DNA of 64,000 nucleotides from Selaginella tamariscina (lineage: Eukaryota > Streptophyta > Lycopodiopsida > Selaginellales > Selaginellaceae): positions 970,001 to 1,034,000 of the forward strand of contig PUQB01000007.1 in assembly GCA_003024785.1 (NCBI GenBank), read 5' to 3'. Under the pieces are notes generated by a model that saw nothing but the letters and a program-made list of their open reading frames with translations, was not told where the DNA came from and did not search any database. The translations under genes and the position numbers were made by a program. This document shows, in pieces, positions 62,414 through 64,000 of this stretch; position 1 is the stretch's first letter; each line of letters starts with the position of its first letter.

Positions 62414-64000
62414 CTATTTGATTTACGAGAGGATGTTGATGTTTACAACAATGAAACTTGTTTACTTGTGTGACTTAATACTTCATCCACTGCCACTGCA
62501 TGGCCACAAGGTAGGCCTCACAGCTTGCTTTGTTTCATCACGAATTTGACTTACAATGTCTAAACCACGCTCAACCCTAAATGTAACTAAACCCTAAACC
62601 CTAAACCCTTCACACGCTGAGAGGAGGCGACTTCAAACACACCAACGCTGGTGCAGCAACGCGCAATACACATGCACGTCTCGGATGGATGCCTCTCCTT
62701 TTGTACCAGCGTTAAACACTACTTTACTATTGTTATGCTCGCACTTTTTAATCTGCCTTTACTGCAGTAACACTCGGTACCAAGCCCCAAATTCATTCTC
62801 AAGGAATACACTGGAACTATATATGAGGACGATAGGATTAAATTAGAGGTTGCCTATATTTCCTCAGGGAAAAAGATTCCATTACTCGTCCGGTTCACGA
62901 CGCAATGATATTTTGATTTCTTCTATAATTCAATTATACGTGGAACATACAGCTCTCAACATGCTTGTTAATGAATGTGATAGGACTATATGCTTATTAA
63001 GCAAATATTAAATGTTTAAGATATTTTCACTCAAATAAAAACATGTGCATAAGTTTAAATAAGAGAGCTAAATCATAATAACTTCTGGATTTTCTATATA
63101 ACATGTGTATTTCAATGTAAATTTTAAATTTTCAGCCTAACTTTAGTTGGAAGTATGTCTATACATAAATGCCTTAATCTCATCAGATTTTTCATTATTA
63201 AAGGTGAAAGCAAAGACATGAAAGGCTACTCCAGCTGCATTCTACATGTAGATGATATGTATTTTATATATATATATCAGCTAATATACATTGTGGCTTA
63301 TCAGAATATACCTTAGGATATTCAGTGGGTAAATGGTTAAAATGTAATGAATAAATAATGTGATTTATTAAGGATAAAAAAGAAAACTATAGTAAAGACA
63401 TATACATATTAGACAAGCACACAAACACAGAAAACATAACATCTTCACACATACACTGTATATGGTTAACAAATTCCTTAAACAACTTATAACCACGAGA
63501 TTACCAATTTCATGTATTTTTTATTTTAAAGAAATGGACTTATATTAAAATGCTTTCTCACTTAGATATGTGTGTCTATATACGTGTGTGTTCATGCTTT
63601 TTATGTTTCTGATATATGAAATATTTACGTATCTGTATGAGAGTGTGTATTGCACAATACAGTATGCCTTAAATTTTCTCTCTCCCACACACATACACAC
63701 GCGCACACGCACACACACCATTTATAGGAATTCACGTAATACTAAAAATTAATTAGGATATACAACTTAGATACATCACTAAAATCTGCGGTATGCATAT
63801 GCAATATTATACTATATGCATGTATGTGCATATATGTGTTCCTGTATGTATATCATCCAGACACATGGGTTGCAGTGAGAACTATATTATTATATTGTTT
63901 AAGATCTTAACCTCTGCCCAACTACTTAACCAAGTTGCAATTTGATAACTATAAAATAATTTAATTAATTAAATAAGCCTTAATTTATAAACGAAGGTGA
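62414..64000. other. Intergenic end of window with a telomere-like motif
   Basis: (CCCTAAA)-type repeats, about three units, lie at 62,588-62,610 and another CCCTAAA just before; this is a plant telo-box cluster, often near promoters. An AC-rich run lies at 63,685-63,720. No gene recognised. Confidence 0.5.

Overview
This is nuclear DNA of a plant (streptophyte, most likely a land plant). The evidence is GT-AG introns throughout, a type-B cytokinin response regulator, an EH-domain protein of the TPLATE/Pan1 type, an NF-YB subunit, plant-type telomere motifs (CCCTAAA) and several plant retrotransposon families. The DUF7869-type gene and a gypsy element with a DGGS protease motif hint at a non-seed plant such as a bryophyte, but the sequence alone does not prove that.

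Layout. Positions 1-2,774 carry a broken DUF7869-like gene. Positions 3,955-15,500 hold an eroded minus-strand gene of unknown function, split by a 7.2 kb non-autonomous LTR element (4,521-11,718, target duplication GCAGC) and preceded on its 5' side by a 143-bp tandem array. Positions 15,715-26,613 are an old LTR of the same family, which received a 9.1 kb gypsy element (16,390-25,517, target duplication CACAC) and a 678-bp solo LTR (25,553-26,230, target duplication CTTAG). Positions 26,614-34,502 are AT-rich with a second, rearranged DUF7869-like copy, LTR and gag fragments and two MITE-like elements (33,208-33,532 and 33,967-34,499).

Positions 35,016-52,800 are a gene island with four conserved single-copy-type genes: a type-B response regulator (minus), an EH1/Pan1-like endocytic adaptor (plus, 26 coding exons), an alpha/beta hydrolase (plus, 6 exons) and NF-YB (minus, 5 coding exons). 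The first two are divergent and the last two converge. Their introns are full of AT, AC and AG microsatellites. The hydrolase and NF-YB frames are intact. The EH gene lacks one base at one exon junction. The response regulator has several single-base frame breaks although its protein sequence is otherwise excellently conserved, so sequence error or very recent inactivation must be separated.

Positions 52,800-64,000 are again repeat territory: a gypsy pol remnant, one partial and one nearly full LTR of the same family as at 4.5 kb, and a 5'-truncated LINE (61,086-62,396) with a perfect 17-bp target duplication. No RNA gene, CRISPR array or bacterial-type operon was found. The island genes do not form a pathway; they are ordinary housekeeping and regulatory neighbours in a transposon-rich setting.
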